A stretch of 64,000 nt of DNA, taken from assembly GCA_002105175.1 (NCBI GenBank), contig MCGE01000021.1:248001-312000 (forward strand), in the 5' to 3' direction. The translations under genes and the position numbers were made by a program. Of this stretch, positions 9,787-20,460 are shown piece after piece. The notes beneath the pieces were generated by a model, which was given only the letters and a program-made list of their open reading frames with translations, was not told the DNA's origin and ran no database searches. This DNA is from Absidia repens. Its lineage: Eukaryota > Mucoromycota > Mucoromycetes > Mucorales > Cunninghamellaceae. Positions within the stretch are counted from its first letter, which is position 1. Each line of letters begins with the position of its first letter.

Positions 9787-11480
9787 GATAAAAAAGATAA
9801 AAATTAAAGCGGAGGCAAAAAAAGTGAAAGGAAGATGAAATTGAGATTTTTTTTTTATGATTTTTTTCCGCGTTTCGTGACTGTGGAGTCTGTTACGGCT
9901 AAATTGGGTGTGAAGCTTGTAACAGAGTAGTGTTTTTGTAGGTTTTTATATTTTTTCGGGTGGAATAGGATGTCTTGAGTTATCCTTTAATATAGCTTTT
10001 GCTTGTTTAGAGCTTGAAAATAAATTCGTTCCTTGGACGGAATTTGAAATATCTTGTTCCTGATTCGGACAAAAATAGAATTGAGAGTAGTGAGCACCAG
10101 AACTTTTGTAGAGAAAGTTTATAAAAAATAAAAAAAGAAAAGTATTGACCTTTGTTGGTTCAATAAAAATAAGTGTATAACACACAGTAAAAATAAAATA
10201 AAAAAGAGGACTTGTAGTCAAAAATAAAAGAAGGTTTCTATGATCCAATAGAAACAGTAGATAATTTGGTGGTGTAAAAACCTTTGTACTAAGTTTTATT
10301 TGATAAAATGAGAAAACTGATAAAAAACTTAAGAGAAATGAAAAGGATAATAATAAAAAGTTGCGATATTTATACTAAATAAAAGGTAATAAATATATGG
10401 GTTATGTTTTTGTGTTGGTTTCGTTGATGGGTGCATTCTATCTCCAACATATATGGAAGCTTACACATCTGTGAGGCCCCAGCCAATCAACTGGTTTATA
10501 TTAAAAATGTCTGCAGCAATGATGCAGGCGGTGTCGTTGATGATGTTGTTGTTGATGTTGCTGTTGTTGATGTTGATGTTGTTGATGTTGTTGTTGGGGG
10601 CGGACTCAGGCCGATCCTCGACAAGTCATAATCTGGCCAGCTGCGTTCAAAGAGTTTCTTTACTATTTTGCTCCCCTCTGAACTAAATTCTTGTAGACAT
10701 TGAACTATGAAAACTAGTATGCCGTGGGTGTTATCAGTAGCAAATGGAGCTCGATTTGTTAGTATCCAGTGTTGTCTCATGCTCGAGGGAGTAAGTGTCG
10801 CGTCTCCGAATGGTACTCGCCTTACGTCTGCCTATATGACAGTCTTATCAGTCGTTGAATAGATGTTATGACGGTTCCTTCTTCTTTCTTCTTTTTGAAG
10901 AGACAGAGGGAATTGAAATAGCATTCCGGCTGTAAAGAGATGTTCATAAGCCATTCCTCTTTGTGGGTGAAGACGGGGGGGATGGTGGGTTGAAAGCGGT
11001 GGGATTGTGATACGCAAGTCAATTATAGCTCTCATTTGCTACCTGCTTGGATTGGAAGAAACCAGAGGATTAAGCTGTCTTACCGCTCCCTCGTACTCGG
11101 TCTACCGAGTTTCTTTTGACATCACGCAAAAAGTGGCTACTGGTTTTTATAACTTCATTATCTACAAGCTTGTATGGCTTTGTAAGTATTGTTTTTGCTC
11201 TTTTTGTTTTGGAACGGTAGTAATCTCCTTCTCTTTTTTTAGTTGCCTTGGAATTTTCTGGTTGTATCATTAGTATATACCCACATATATATATATATAT
11301 ATTTATTTCTTTATTTGTTTACAGAAAATTAATATATCAATAAAGTTATCTTTTGCGCACTTCCTTTTTTTTTTTTTTTTGTTTAGCTGGAAAGTGGATC
11401 GGTTGCGATTGTGTTGGTCTTGGAACTGGGTTCTTGGAAAATGCGGCAGGTTGCGGGTTTTAAATAAAAAAAATTCGACC
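9787..11480. other. Gene-poor stretch with degraded coding-like fragments
   Basis: Reading frames of 60-100 codons on the minus strand (for example 10496-10780 and 10822-11022) look partly coding in composition but have no recognisable domain and no clear exon structure. A TA run sits at about 11287-11300 and a T run at 11365-11381. No gene is supported. Confidence 0.4.
10534..10598. repeat. (GTTGTTGAT)-type low-complexity repeat
   Basis: Imperfect tandem array of GTTGTTGATGTT units. On the minus strand it would encode a Thr/Ser tract; on the plus strand Val/Asp or Leu/Met tracts. Simple sequence without other support. Confidence 0.7.
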
Positions 11481-11489
11481 TTCTATATT

Positions 11490-11740
11490 TCACATTGGCG
11501 TTCTCCTTGATCTTGGTAATCCTGGACCGGGCTTACTTTGTATTTAAAAGGGTTTGCAAACCAACCCATGGGGAAGTCCTTTCATTTCGGGTTTAGGATT
11601 TAAAGGACTTTTTTTCTTGCTGATTGTATTGGTCCGGCTTATGTGGGCATCTTCTTTTAGAAATAGTCGATAGTAGCATTAGTTTTATTAGCATATAGGA
11701 TGGTCTCTTTTTTGAATAAAATGATTTATAATATAGCACC
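11490..11740 (-). repeat. Dispersed repeat family A, reverse-oriented diverged copy
   Basis: Reads on the plus strand as CCCATGGGGAAGTCCTTTCA, then TTAGTTTTATTAGC and TTTTTTGAATAAAATGA. This is the reverse complement order of the family blocks (TGAAAGGGTTTCCCCATG, GCTAATCTAA, TTTTATTCA). Diverged, one of few copies on the minus strand. Confidence 0.5.
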
Positions 11741-12149
11741 GGGTACAATCCAATCGCTTTTGGATAAGGTGGGATGGGATTAGGAATGTGTGGTGTTATT
11801 AGGGAAGCTTACAATAATAGATAAGACAAGAGACGGGTGTATATATGATCAACTGTTGAATAAGTGATTTATGAAAAATAAGACATGGGAGAATTAAGTG
11901 AGATTCTTGTCCATATACTAAAGAGAGAGGGGTTAAACCGTTATTTAAAATCTTGATCTAAGATAATGATCTAAAGCTTTGAAATATCTATCCATTCCTC
12001 CACTCACATCCTCGTATCCCTGTTGCCGCTACCTTTTCAATCACTATAACCAGGACTTTTCAGACAAACTGTAATTAGCATATACTATCCCACCATTGCT
12101 ACATAGAACCCACTAAAACGAGAAATTCAGAGGAGACATGACTTTTTTT

Positions 12150-12600
12150 CCTTCACACAAACACATGCCTTTTTCTCTTCACATAAGTACATGCACACCG
12201 GATTTTACTCGCACATATATCATGCCCATTCAACGAGACAATGAAAGACATGAAGGAGATTAATGGCAAAAAGACGAGATATGTTTAATTCTGATATAGA
12301 TGCAATATAAACTATGGCAACTATCACTAAGCTAAGCTAATGACACTATTCTAAAATGAAGGCTAATGTAATGGAGGGTGGGAATCCTGAATCCAAAATG
12401 AGAGAGTTTCCCCATGATGTTTGCTTTGCGTTTTTAAAAACGCCCCTAATTCAAGTTCTAACACTAATCCTAGATCACCAGTACCCCAATGCGCCTTGCC
12501 AACATATCATTCAGACTGTCATGAAGGAAAAAAAAAAATAAAAAAAGAAAGAAAAAGAGAGGAAAGAAAATCATGTGTGTGGAGTCTAAATAAGTTTTTT
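12150..12600 (+). repeat. Dispersed repeat family A, copy 3 (long)
   Basis: Well-preserved long copy. CACACAAACACATGCC and CACATATATCATGCCC blocks, ACGAGACAATGAAAGACATG, GATATGTTTAATTCTGAT, CTAAGCTAAGCTAATGACAC, AAAATGAGAGAGTTTCCCC, GCGTTTTTAAAAACGCCCC (a short palindrome), then the A/G-rich stretch and GTGTGTGGAGTCTAAAT. Very close to copies at 58.4 and 59.5 kb. Short reading frames inside it are not genes. Confidence 0.8.
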
Positions 12601-12903
12601 GGGAGGTGCGGTGTCAGAAATAATACACCTACCCATCTGAGTACGAACATGCTAATGAAAGCCGGATTAAGGAATAATTAGTCATAATAAATACTAAGCA
12701 TCAGTAACAAGTATCTAAATGGGGCATCATGACAATAAGCACTAGTTTCACATTTACTAATACAAACACCGCTTTTCTTATAAATAACGGGATGGTCAGC
12801 ACAAAATAAAACCATATCAAAAATTTCGTTTATTTTTTATTCTCGTTATTTTCTTTTTACAAACTCTACCACCCATCACATATTTTAAACGAATATTTTT
12901 ATT
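12601..12903. other. AT-rich leader of the gypsy-like element
   Basis: No long terminal repeat or primer-binding site could be recognised by eye in this stretch, although its position next to the gag frame is where an LTR/leader would be expected. Confidence 0.35.
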
Positions 12904-14160
12904 ATGGTTTATACTATTCAAAACAAAAAATCAGCTCAAGAAGTAGAAGCTGTCACTCCTTATGATGAAATGGAGTGTGACCAGGGCAACTTAGCCACTG
13001 AGGAAATGAAATTAGATGATGTTTCACCTGAAAGCAAGAACGATGTGTCTGAAGAAGGATTACTGACTTTGTTAGATGAAAGCATTGCAGTGACAAGAAA
13101 GGCATATGTAAATACACTGGTTGAAGTGAACAACGTTGTGAATGATGAAGATAACCAGCAACGTTGGAGTGAGTTGCATCTTAAAGCTATGAAATTGCGT
13201 GAGCAATTGGAAGCGATGACTAATCAGCGCAACAAGATGCAAAAGCAAGACCAGGATGAGAAGGTTGTGATCCCAGAGAATGTCCCATTGTTGCAGCTCC
13301 CTGGAGACGTTGATATCCAATTGGGCAAGATAGTGCATGAAAACATCTACCGATTTTTAACCACTTTCGAGATGATTGTAGTTAACCAAAATGGGCTTGA
13401 TTTGGAAAAGCACTGGGAAGCATGTCTGATTAATGCGGTGATGCACTCCAATGCCAAAACAACATGGTACCAGCTAAGTATCATGGGTAAGAAACTTTCA
13501 TGGTCGGAAGCCAAGCAGATGGTGATCAAAAGGTACAAAGGTAAACGTATGGAAGCAAAGTATTTCCAGCAATTGATGAGCATGACACCTCGTCCAGATG
13601 AAGACCCGGTAGACTTTATTGACCGATTCCGAATGCGTATGCGAGATGCTGTGGTGCCTGATTCAGCCGCATATGGCAATATCCTGTTACAAATAATGGA
13701 TCGTTGTTATGGTGACTTCTCGGACAAAATTAGGCAAACCAATGCAAGTACCGGAAGTGAAGTAAGACCAAATGTGGCATTCCTGGCGGATGTGGCTCCC
13801 AGTCTGTATGAAGGTAAGAAAAGTGTTCTAGGATTTGGTGGTTCAATGAACAGTAGGAACGCTCCCCAGCCCAAGATGAATGGAAGAGGATACCCGGCTG
13901 AAGGATCCAAAGATGCTGCCCGCAGAAACAGACATAGAGGGTATTCGGACTACTACAACGGTGCTAGACAGGAAGCTGGTGGAAGAATCCGACCTACACA
14001 TCGCAGACAAGAGAGAAGCCATGTATTCAAGAAGAAAGATTACACAGGTAAGTCCGAAGAAAAACAACGATGCCGTAAGGGAGGTCTGTGCTTCCACTGT
14101 AAAAACAGTTGGGTTTCAGGACACAAGTGCCAAGAATACGTGGACCACCGCAATCGGTAG
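12904..14160 (+). CDS. Gag-like protein of gypsy element
   Basis: Uninterrupted frame of 418 residues. The N-terminal ~120 residues are acidic and predicted coiled. A capsid-like region follows (about 150-300: HENIYRFLTTFEMIV, then KRYKGKRMEAKYFQQLMSM, then DPVDFIDRFRMRMRDA). A basic linker leads to a zinc-knuckle-like CFHCKNSWVSGHKC, in which three Cys and one His are present but the spacing differs from the classical CCHC. Binding of element RNA is the expected role. The frame is intact although the pol part downstream is broken. It overlaps the next frame by about 50 nt. Confidence 0.75.
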   Translation: MVYTIQNKKSAQEVEAVTPYDEMECDQGNLATEEMKLDDVSPESKNDVSEEGLLTLLDESIAVTRKAYVNTLVEVNNVVNDEDNQQRWSELHLKAMKLREQLEAMTNQRNKMQKQDQDEKVVIPENVPLLQLPGDVDIQLGKIVHENIYRFLTTFEMIVVNQNGLDLEKHWEACLINAVMHSNAKTTWYQLSIMGKKLSWSEAKQMVIKRYKGKRMEAKYFQQLMSMTPRPDEDPVDFIDRFRMRMRDAVVPDSAAYGNILLQIMDRCYGDFSDKIRQTNASTGSEVRPNVAFLADVAPSLYEGKKSVLGFGGSMNSRNAPQPKMNGRGYPAEGSKDAARRNRHRGYSDYYNGARQEAGGRIRPTHRRQERSHVFKKKDYTGKSEEKQRCRKGGLCFHCKNSWVSGHKCQEYVDHRNR

Positions 14161-15331
14161 GTTGGGATGCTATGGAAGGGGATTCCAAGAACGACAACAT
14201 GCAATGTAAGATGACTAAAAGAAATGCTGAAGAGGCAAAGCTAGATGATGACTCATTTATTGTTCCTATTATCATAGAAAACAGTTACCTATATGCCTTG
14301 GTAGACACCGGCTCAAATTTCAGTAGTATTAGTCACAGTTTTTTGGTTAATAAAATTTTTGTTGTACAAAAGGCTGAAGGCCTCATAACTCTAGCATCGA
14401 CTCCACAATTAAAAAGAATTGGTTACACAGAAATGTTGCATGTAAAATATAATGGCAAAGAACATAAACATAGATTTGAAGCTATGCAGTATGCGGATAA
14501 TACGAAAAACTAATATCAATGTGCTATAGGCACTGATTTGTTTGGAAAATTGGGAATGTTCATAACAGGATTAGCTGTATCATTTAATGATAGAAATCAT
14601 TTTACATTTGATGATAGCTTAAGAGTCAGACATCCCTAAGCCAGACGAGTCACCGGCGGGAACTGAATTAGATCAAAAATTATTTTTTTCTAAAATTCAG
14701 CAGAGCATCGATTTAAACCAAGCCATTAATAAAACATCATTCTGTACGATACCAGAAAGTGTAGTATCATTGAACACTCCGGAAGGACAGACATGTTACA
14801 GAAGACAGTATCCCTTAGCTGATAAGCTCATGCCATTAGTAGATGAAGCCGTAATGAATTGGCTAGACGAAGGAACGATTATTAAGGCATCTGTGAATAA
14901 TCAATGGAACAGCCCATTGACACTGGCACCGAAAAAAGATGTTGATGGCAAGAAAAGTCGCAAAAGACCATGCCTGGATCCACGTCACATTAATAATCTG
15001 TTACCTGATGATAAATATCCTTTACCTTTATCAGAGATATTTTTGGAACATTAAATAATGCTAAGGTTTTTTTCAACTTTGGATTTGGAAACTGCTTTCC
15101 ATCGATTTAAGATTGAACCACGGGATCAACATAAGACAGTTCACGCAAAGAGGAATACAATATATGTTCCGGGGATGCCCATTTGGACTCAAGCCATTAT
15201 CATCTAAATTTCAAAGAGTCACGGCATTAATATTAGAACATATGGATTTTGATACTTCATTCATAGATGACACTGTAGTGCAGCGGTACTTTAAAAAATG
15301 GAGAAATTCAGGTACCATTTTCTCAAAATAG
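14109..15331 (+). pseudogene. Protease and reverse-transcriptase remnant of gypsy element
   Basis: 14109-14513 is open (134 codons) and has a retropepsin-like active site (YALVDTGSNFSSIS). A frame with stops follows. 14770-15054 encodes the start of RT (QYPLADKLMPLVDEAV, NQWNSPLTLAPKKD, RPCLDPRHINNLLPDDKYPLP). After a stop and a shift, about 15070-15331 continues with TLDLETAFHRF, then FRGCPFGLKPLSSKFQRV and the catalytic-site-like FIDDTVV. At least three interruptions make it non-functional. Confidence 0.8.
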
Positions 15332-15340
15332 AAAAATCCA

Positions 15341-15591
15341 GTATCGAAGAGGGGAAAATATCAAAAACCAGGATGAAAGATGACCATACTATCAATTAGG
15401 GCTCACTATGTAAAATAGAGATAAATGCTGTGGCAAATATTAAGGTGACTCAAGCAAGCCAGTGCGACACTCACTTGCGTCCACTCTTTTGATTAGTCGT
15501 CTTCTTGAAACGCCGCATGTACGAAGAAGAGAAGTTCCCAGGCTTTTTTCCGGGTTTTTTTTTCGGTTTTTCTGCTCCATTCAACATCATC
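15341..15591. other. Junction between gypsy fossil and HET gene
   Basis: No recognisable gene. The gypsy similarity fades after about 15340; T runs occur at 15557-15570. Confidence 0.4.
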
Positions 15592-15687
15592 ATGACTAAA
15601 GATGACCAACTTGATCAATTCTTTGAAAGTATGTTAATGTCAAAAGTATATTCCAATAGGATACAGAAAGAAAACATTTTTCATTGA
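15592..15687 (+). pseudogene. Possible original 5' end of the HET gene, cut off by an in-frame TGA
   Basis: 31 codons in the same frame as the HET gene, starting MTKDDQLDQFFESML and ending at TGA 15685-15687, after which the frame is open into the HET domain. A similar N-terminal start in the decayed paralogue 3 kb downstream suggests this was once coding. An intron cannot be excluded. Confidence 0.4.
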
Positions 15688-15705
15688 CAACGGCTCTCAC
15701 CCTCT

Positions 15706-17748
15706 ATGTATATATTCATCGTAGATATATCATATAATGATGCTCAGCAGAAACAACACGACATTTTTCACATTGTCCTTGTCGATATCAAAAGTGCTAC
15801 TCAAGACGAAGAAATTCAGTGCGTTGAGAAACCACTTATGGGAGACGAGGATTTGGAATTTGTTGCCCTGTCGTATCGTTGGGGCGAAATACCCGAACAA
15901 ACCGTCGACACAGAACAGGGCTACCTGGCAAACATTACATCGTTCGCTTTGCATGATTTTTACGGTCTTTGCAAGATGATGATCCAGGAACCTGATTTGA
16001 AGGACATGAAGTATGTGTGGGTGGATGCCATTTGTATCGATCAGGCGAATCCAGTCAAAAGAAAAGCGACCATTCATCAAATGACCACTATTTATGAACG
16101 TGCCAATTATATAGTGGCTGTCCCTGATCTCCATCGGCAGCATCTGGTAAACATCAATGCCAATGGCACTCAAGTTAATGATTATACTTTGCGGGAAGCA
16201 ACCTACTTCTACCACCTGATTCACGGTCACGCGGATCAACTTGCTAAGATGGACGAAGAATGGTTCGATCAAAACGGTGTACCTGAAAACCAACATATAA
16301 GGCAAATGCTTTCAAAATACACGGGTCGTTTCGCAGATCATATTATGGCATATAAGCTCCATGATGGTTCAGACTATCTAAGCCGAGACATATTGAAAGA
16401 TATTTGGACAGCGTCTTGTTTGAGCTATCATGTGCCTAAGCAAGGGAGCGGTATTTGGGATTGGAATAAGCAAAATGTGATCGACCGCCATGATACCAAT
16501 TGCCTGAAGTGCGTGGATCATGATGATCCATTTGCTATTCTAAATGACTTGCCCATCCATCCCAATGAATTATCGGACGAAAATAAATCAAGTCTCGTTT
16601 ATCATGTTCATGCTGTGCTGAAACAAGTCAAGCACGATGAATGGAAACGCTGCATCGCAAAAAGAAGTCAATTTATCGAACAAAAAATGGGATTTTTAAC
16701 GGATCTCGTAAAGGATTGGTCATCTCGTGTATGGGTTATCAGTGAATACAATATTGCAAAAAATCAAAAATCAAAAAAAATGAAATATTGGTTTACTCAC
16801 CTCAATAGTTTGTGTCATGGACCATCTGATGAGCAATATTTATTTTTTGAATTTGATTTTGAGAACCATTCAGTAATGTTCCCTGATACAAGTGAAGCCA
16901 GCGACATCTGCATGATGAAGCATGCGTCATCTTTTCATGCATTAACTGCCAAATTGAATTTTACCTACCAAATATTTCATGATACCATGGCCCGTCAACT
17001 TGCTCAAAAATCGTTTCTTGCCATGATGTTACAATCCATGGCCAGCAAACACGAGGATCGCTTTTACGCCATCTTGCCAATATCCAAATATAAAAACGAA
17101 ATAATGAACAAAAAAAAAGCCATGAATGATATCGATAGTCTCATTAAGGTCAAGTTGAAGCTATTTGACATGATGGACACCGAGGACAAGTTGGCCCTGT
17201 TATTTTTGACAGCTTCAACAAGCGGCTCTCCAGCAAACGGTGCGATGGCCTTACCGACATTTGCCACATTGCCACTTCTTTGGGCGGTCACTACAATGCG
17301 AAACGGTTTAATCTTAGCTGACGATGATATAACAGGGTGTAACTTTGACGAACATTCAACAGCGACCCTGCAGTTAAGTCATCCGTCACCCGGCAGCAAC
17401 CATCGACTCCATTTTAAACCCATCACGTTCTCTGTGTGTGACGCTGCTTTGGATGTGAACGATGCTTTTGAAAGAAATAAACGACTCTGCCGCCGTGTTT
17501 TCAAAAAAGCATGCCATGAGAAGATGTGTCTCGTCCTCATCCCTCATTGCTGTGGACCCACTTTACGACCCGATCATCGTTGTCTAAAATCAATGGACGA
17601 TTCGAGGAAGTTGACGTTGTATGGTAGTTTCGAAGTAAATCAATGGATCCTTGTCCCATACGATGGAAAATATACCTTCAAAAGTGTGGACACCAAGATG
17701 GCTAATGCTTATACTGGTCGACATGGTGTAGGTTTTAATATTTATTAA
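15706..17748 (+). CDS. HET-domain protein (heterokaryon-incompatibility-like)
   Basis: Single uninterrupted frame of 680 residues. The HET domain spans about residues 20-150: FVALSYRWGE, then DMKYVWVDAICIDQANPVKRKATIHQM, then YERANYIVAVPDLH match the conserved HET blocks. The remaining ~500 residues include DWSSRVWVISEYNIAK and DRFYAILPISKYK and have no other domain I recognise. In Ascomycota, HET domains mediate self/non-self recognition and cell death; their role in early-diverging fungi is unknown. In the same frame upstream an ATG at 15592 (MTKDDQLDQFF...) is separated by one TGA (15685-15687), and a paralogue at 19080 starts similarly (MTKENPIGM). So 15706 may be a secondary start, or the gene has lost its N-terminus. 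Confidence 0.8.
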   Translation: MYIFIVDISYNDAQQKQHDIFHIVLVDIKSATQDEEIQCVEKPLMGDEDLEFVALSYRWGEIPEQTVDTEQGYLANITSFALHDFYGLCKMMIQEPDLKDMKYVWVDAICIDQANPVKRKATIHQMTTIYERANYIVAVPDLHRQHLVNINANGTQVNDYTLREATYFYHLIHGHADQLAKMDEEWFDQNGVPENQHIRQMLSKYTGRFADHIMAYKLHDGSDYLSRDILKDIWTASCLSYHVPKQGSGIWDWNKQNVIDRHDTNCLKCVDHDDPFAILNDLPIHPNELSDENKSSLVYHVHAVLKQVKHDEWKRCIAKRSQFIEQKMGFLTDLVKDWSSRVWVISEYNIAKNQKSKKMKYWFTHLNSLCHGPSDEQYLFFEFDFENHSVMFPDTSEASDICMMKHASSFHALTAKLNFTYQIFHDTMARQLAQKSFLAMMLQSMASKHEDRFYAILPISKYKNEIMNKKKAMNDIDSLIKVKLKLFDMMDTEDKLALLFLTASTSGSPANGAMALPTFATLPLLWAVTTMRNGLILADDDITGCNFDEHSTATLQLSHPSPGSNHRLHFKPITFSVCDAALDVNDAFERNKRLCRRVFKKACHEKMCLVLIPHCCGPTLRPDHRCLKSMDDSRKLTLYGSFEVNQWILVPYDGKYTFKSVDTKMANAYTGRHGVGFNIY

Positions 17749-18435
17749 AAAAATAATAAACCACATCCTCTTTTTGGTAGCCATCACGTACGAAACGGCA
17801 TACAGCAAGTATGCTTGTTTTTTTTTTTTTGCTCGATATTATGGTTAGATTGTACTGTACTGTACTGTACACCCTTGATTTAATAATTAATATGTAGTAA
17901 CAACTAGCTGATGCTTCTCTCCAAATATAAACGGATTTTTATAGAAGAATGATGCTTCGACGGTTGATTTCGAAGAACAACCCTACCATGTCCTATAGTT
18001 ACCGCAAGAAAAAAATAAAAAAAAGGGAGAGAGAGAGAGAGATGCTGCTGCACATACATTGGATCATTCAGTATAATTCAAAACATCACTTTTTATTGAT
18101 AAAAGAAGATATAATTATGGGGAGGCGGAGGTGAACTATTACTAAAGCTGCAAGTGGTATAATGGAAAAAGACCAATAACCAATTTTAAAAAGGCAAGAT
18201 ATAACCAATACTATGTATGATTGAAGAATCCATTCTAACTAATACATCATGCGTAACTGAAGGAACACCGAAGAATCAAGCGGGCGATTTTTTTCTTTGA
18301 CAATTGATAGACTGTTCCCTTGAAGGAAAGAGCATGTGCTGAATTATTGCCCGATTCCATTTCTATTGTCCAATGCAACCGTATTTGTGTGTAATAATCT
18401 TGCAGAAAAAGATGACTAGGATCAATGGTATCCAA
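17749..18435. other. Intergenic; GTACT repeat; no gene seen
   Basis: Contains TGTACTGTACTGTACTGTAC at 17851-17870, whose reverse-complement type (GTACAGTACAGTACA) appears at about 53040-53055. A 62-codon minus-strand frame at 18247-18435 is open but unsupported. Confidence 0.45.
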
Positions 18436-18439
18436 TATA

Positions 18440-18795
18440 TAAATATATATTTTATTGAAGATATAAAAAATGTAAAGTAAACATCAAGCTAATCTAATGA
18501 CTGATTCCATTGCTCTAATACGATGATAGTTAATCTAATGGTGGTTGGGGAATTTCGATTTCAAAATGAAAGGGCTTCCCCATGCAAGTTTGTATTGCAT
18601 TTTTCAAAATGCCCCTAATTCAATTTCTAATACTAGCCCAAGATCCCCAGAATCTCATAAAAGTCGCCAATGTAAATGATGTTTTGAAAAAAAAACAAGG
18701 AAAGGGAAGAAAAAGAGAAACATCTGAAAAGTGGGAGGAATTCATGTGGGTCGGAGCGTGAATATTCCACAACTTCGCCATTTCATCTGGTGCCC
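18440..18795 (+). repeat. Dispersed repeat family A, copy 4
   Basis: TATATTTTATTGAAGATATA, AGCTAATCTAATGACTG, AAAATGAAAGGGCTTCCCC, TTGCATTTTTCAAAATGCCC, an A/G-rich stretch, and GGGTCGGAGCGTGAATATTC followed by CTTCGCCATTTC, which resembles the reverse complement of part of the GC-rich tail module. Confidence 0.75.
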
Positions 18796-19079
18796 CCTCA
18801 TCGAAAATTGAGCAAGTACTGTAACCAACAAAGGAAACCAGATGGCTGGATTTATCTATAATGTAGGAGATTGAACTATTCTGAGAAGAAGAAAAAGAGT
18901 TCGTATGACATACACTTCGTGTCACTTCCTGTTCCTCTTTTTGTTGCACTGGACGTATGAAGACTCTTGTGAGGGTATTTTGGGATCCCCCAGTCCTCTC
19001 CCTCCCTCAAACAGCATATATTAGTGTGAGAAATGATCATTCACTTCCCCTCGAGTTTCTTTTCTTCTTTTGCTTTGTT

Positions 19080-19972
19080 ATGACGAAAGAGAACCCCATT
19101 GGGATGGATACTAATGATTTTTTGCTTGTACCTGTCTATAGAAGATTTACCTTGTGATAATCTTCAGCAGCGACAACAACAGCAAATCCCATTTTATATT
19201 GTCCTTGTCGATATCGATTGGGCCGCGATACGTAACGAAATCTGGTGTATCAAAACGCCACTCAGTTCGGATCTGAACTATGTGACATTATCATATCGTT
19301 GGGGCGAGGTTCAAAAGACAATGATTAATACGGGAGTAGGCTACACAGCAACAGTTACATCGTTTGATTTGGAAGTTTTTTTTTCACCTTTGCTACACCA
19401 TGGCGTTTGAGTCTGATTTAGGGACCGTGGACTATGTGTGGGTGGATGCGATTTGTGTGGATCAAACTAACTATGAATAACACAAAGTCACTGTTCATCA
19501 AATGACCAATATCTATCGTTACGCCAATTTCATGGTGGTGCCAGATTTTTACCAGCATTACCTGAAGAGTATATCAACTAATAATATTGAAATCATGAAA
19601 GGTTCGCATCAGTACGATAAAGACATTTACTACCTTATTCAAGGAAATGCCACTAACCTGGCCAGATTGGATGATTATTGGCTCGACAAGTTTGGTATGC
19701 CCAGAGATCCGGCACTGAGATAGCTTTTGACGCAACACACAGATTGTTTTACAAAAGGTTTGATGGAATATAGAGAGCATTTTTTGCGCTACGATCCCCA
19801 GCAGGTACTTGACCACATCTTTGAAACCAGCCAGGCGTCTAACAAGACATCTGACCAGGATTCAGTCTATTCATTCATAAATTATGCATATCTGGGGGAC
19901 GGTATAAATAAAGCATGTGGGTCTCTTGGCGGTGTCGAACGCGCCTTACATATTATCCCAGTGGCTCAATAA
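19080..19972 (+). pseudogene. Decayed HET-domain paralogue
   Basis: Starts MTKENPIGMDTNDFLL in one frame, then shifts. 19150-19370 reads IPFYIVLVDIDWAAI, LNYVTLSYRWGEV; after a second shift near the T run at 19380, YVWVDAICVDQTNYE is followed by TAA (19478-19480), then HQMTNIYRYANFMVVPDF, and TAG (19721-19723) after MPRDPALR. The order matches the intact HET gene 3.4 kb upstream, ending around its residue ~240. At least two frameshifts and two stops. Local tandem duplication and decay is the simplest history. Confidence 0.85.
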
Positions 19973-20059
19973 ACAAAAACGTCCTTTTTATCTACACACA
20001 TACACACAAAACAGTCAATAAGGCACTGGAATTCCTGTGAAAGAAGACTGGTGGGGAGA

Positions 20060-20460
20060 CAGAAAAACGAAATATGGTTTATTTATATGAAGATATAAAA
20101 CTAGGATAATTAATACTAAAATAAGCGACTAAAAAGTTTTCCATTTAATATTCTAAGATGAAGGCTAATCTAATGGATGTGGGTGCCACGTCCCTAAATT
20201 TCAAATTGAAAAGGGTTTCCCCATGCATGTAGGTATTGCATTTTGTGAAAAAGCCCCTGATTCACATTCTAACCTCTAATCCAAGATCAACAGTAACTCA
20301 ATTTGAAGATGTTGACCTAAAAAGAAAAAAAAAAAAGGCAAGCGAAATAAAAAAAGAAGAAAGGGTAAATAAAATAAAAAAGCCAATCGCGGTGTGAATT
20401 CTCCAACCAGTTCCCCCTTTTTTTTTGAGCCCACACGTCGCCATTATTCAAAAAAAGAGG
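20060..20460 (+). repeat. Dispersed repeat family A, copy 5
   Basis: AAATATGGTTTATTTATATG, ATAAGCGACTAAAAAG, GATGAAGGCTAATCTAATGG, AATTGAAAAGGGTTTCCCC, TTGCATTTTGTGAAAAAGCC, an A/G-rich stretch, and CAATCGCGGTGTGAATTCTCC. Same block order as the other plus-strand copies. Confidence 0.75.

Larger units (their letters stand above)
12904..15340 (+). mobile_element. Truncated Ty3/gypsy-like retrotransposon (gag, protease, part of RT)
   Basis: Gag frame, then a shifted frame with an aspartic protease motif, then broken reverse-transcriptase segments, in the gypsy order. The RT stops soon after the FIDD segment (the YxDD position); no RNase H or integrase follows and no LTR pair is visible. The element is a fossil. 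The HET-domain gene begins a few hundred bases beyond the truncation. Confidence 0.85.

Noticed and set aside
12356..12541. Short ORF in repeat A (also at 59618-59806) with similar peptide MK..FPHDVCFAF..
   Set aside because: The peptide similarity only reflects the repeated DNA; frames are short, differ between copies and are broken in most copies.
15730..16305. 191-codon minus-strand frame over the HET domain
   Set aside because: Antisense to the conserved HET motifs, no features of its own.
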